Assembly (NCBI RefSeq): GCF_023973165.1
Contig: NZ_CP099547.1
Location: 868,001 to 932,000, forward strand
Length of the DNA: 64,000 bases
Source: Arcanobacterium pinnipediorum
GTDB lineage: Bacteria; Actinomycetota; Actinomycetes; Actinomycetales; Actinomycetaceae
Reading direction: 5' to 3'
Position numbers and translations under genes: made by a program. Positions 63,251-64,000 of the stretch are shown piece by piece. The number at the start of each line of letters is the position of its first letter. Position 1 is the stretch's first letter. The notes below the pieces were generated by a model that worked only from the letters and a program-made list of their open reading frames with translations, made no database searches and was not told the origin of the DNA.

Positions 63251-63870
63251 TGCGCATTCTCGGAGTCGATCCGGGACTGACGCGTTGTGGCATCTGCGTC
63301 CTTGATGCCGGCATAGCGCGCAGAATTTCGTTGGTTTCTGTTGGTGTGGCGCGCACTGATCCACAGATGGCGCCGCACCAACGGTTACTGGTTATTTCGC
63401 AAGAAATTGAAGAGACGATTAAACTCCATCGTCCAGATGTTGTGGCAATCGAACGGGTATTTGCCCAAGATAACGTGCGCTCGGTTATGTCCACTGCGCA
63501 AGTTGTTGGTATTGTCTCACTCGCAGCTGCTAAAGCCTCACTACCAGTAGGGATGCATTCTCCTTCTGAAGTTAAAGCAGCAGTAACCGGGCATGGGCGG
63601 GCGCAAAAGATACAGGTGCAAATGATGGTCCAGCGCATCTTAGGCTTAGATAAACTTCCGCGCCCCAAGGACGCCGCCGATGCGATAGCCGTGGCGATAT
63701 GTCACGCTTGGCGCGGGGGAGCCCAAGCAATGGTTGATGTTGACCGCTCCCAGCATGGTGGTGCAGGAATGCTGCCGCGTGCCGAGGGCGCAGACTTAAC
63801 ACCTGCCCAAAAAGCATGGGCGAGTGCTGAGCGAATGTCGCGTCGTCATGGCGCAGTCAAGCCTTCGTGA
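63250..63870 (+). CDS. ruvC: Holliday junction endonuclease RuvC
   Basis: A 206-aa resolvase cutting Holliday junctions during homologous recombination. Acidic residues of the active site: Asp7 in GVDPGLTRCG, Glu in VVAIERVFAQDN (about 60-71), and two Asp in RPKDAADAIAVAICHAW (about 137-153). GTG 63250 overlaps the yebC stop. The C-terminus is about 30 residues longer than E. coli RuvC (173 aa), as in other actinobacteria. Confidence 0.95.
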   Translation: MRILGVDPGLTRCGICVLDAGIARRISLVSVGVARTDPQMAPHQRLLVISQEIEETIKLHRPDVVAIERVFAQDNVRSVMSTAQVVGIVSLAAAKASLPVGMHSPSEVKAAVTGHGRAQKIQVQMMVQRILGLDKLPRPKDAADAIAVAICHAWRGGAQAMVDVDRSQHGGAGMLPRAEGADLTPAQKAWASAERMSRRHGAVKPS

Positions 63871-63907
63871 TAAACTCAATCAAACATATGTTCGAAGGAG
63901 TGGTGTA

Positions 63908-64000
63908 GTGATTGCTAGTGTGCGCGGGGACGTCGTAGAGATCGGCACCTCGGCTGCCGTTATCGACGTCGGGGGGATAGGAGTAGAGGTACTTGCTACT
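63908..64000 (+). CDS. ruvA: Holliday junction helicase subunit RuvA (partial, cut by window end)
   Basis: The first 31 codons are present: MIASVRGDVVEIGTSAAVID then VGGIGVEVLAT, the OB-fold start of RuvA domain I. GAAGGAG ends seven bases before the GTG at 63908. The frame runs open to the window edge. It lies 37 bases after ruvC in the expected yebC-ruvC-ruvA order. Confidence 0.9.
   Translation, partial: MIASVRGDVVEIGTSAAVIDVGGIGVEVLAT

Overview
The window looks like a stretch of an actinobacterial (Actinomycetota) chromosome. The support is a set of families that are largely actinobacterial: SepH (DUF3071), DUF3000, DUF3159, DUF3710, DUF4192, DUF4193, DUF5998, a Rv2175c-like DNA-binding protein, an HrdB/SigA-type sigma factor with a long acidic N-terminus, the phosphatidylinositol mannoside (PIM) genes, and many GTG starts. 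Base composition is only moderately GC-rich. Together with the low-GC flavour and the gene set this suggests Actinomycetaceae (Arcanobacterium/Trueperella/Actinomyces-like). The genus is an inference and was not tested.

Layout. 1-4.4 kb: Rv2175c-like regulator, a convergent polyprenyl diphosphate synthase, DUF4192, and the primary sigma factor with an unusual Rho-N-like N-terminus. 4.5-12.1 kb: DEDDh exonuclease, a small DUF7455 protein, and a second type II topoisomerase whose B and A subunits flank two tandem double-GNAT proteins. 12.1-15.7 kb: DUF5998, a phosphatase-like protein, thymidine kinase, and divergent SepH. 15.8-22.2 kb: DUF4193, DUF3710, OB-fold protein, DUF3159, two TrkA-type K+ regulators, an APC permease, and a TRAM/TrmA-like methyltransferase. 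The order resembles the sigA-ceoBC neighbourhood of mycobacteria. An SDR gene follows.

23.3-36.8 kb is the most distinctive part: a one-directional purine operon (purE-purC-purF-purM-purN-IMP cyclohydrolase-AICAR formyltransferase-purD-purL-fhs-GNAT) with many start/stop overlaps. Its leader carries what I read as a ZTP (pfl) riboswitch fused to an intrinsic terminator. IMP synthesis is split between a PurO-type cyclohydrolase and a stand-alone AICAR formyltransferase. PurF lacks the catalytic N-terminal cysteine. PurL is the large single-chain type. fhs would supply 10-formyl-THF for PurN and the AICAR transformylase, which fits control by ZTP, the signal of 10-formyl-THF shortage. This gene set resembles clostridial/Bacteroides-type clusters more than typical actinobacterial ones.

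36.9-50.0 kb: aconitase behind a palindromic promoter element, Dxs, then a minus-strand block of RNase D, DUF3000, TreZ, TreY and GlgX (glycogen to trehalose). 50.4-51.2 kb: six tRNA genes, with identical Gly(GCC) and Val(GAC) genes each present twice. 51.2-53.8 kb: an intact ISL3-family insertion sequence, then about 1.2 kb of repeat-rich DNA without convincing genes, containing a large palindrome, two tandem repeats and a decayed second ISL3 end. 53.8-64 kb: serine dehydratase, ThrS, the PIM operon (PgsA-type synthase, acyltransferase, PimA, an unknown membrane protein), PrsW, Nudix, YebC, RuvC and the start of RuvA, cut by the window edge.

Several genes have a -10-like hexamer 5-7 nt before the start codon and no Shine-Dalgarno, suggesting leaderless transcripts. 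No CRISPR array, prophage or obvious defence island was seen.
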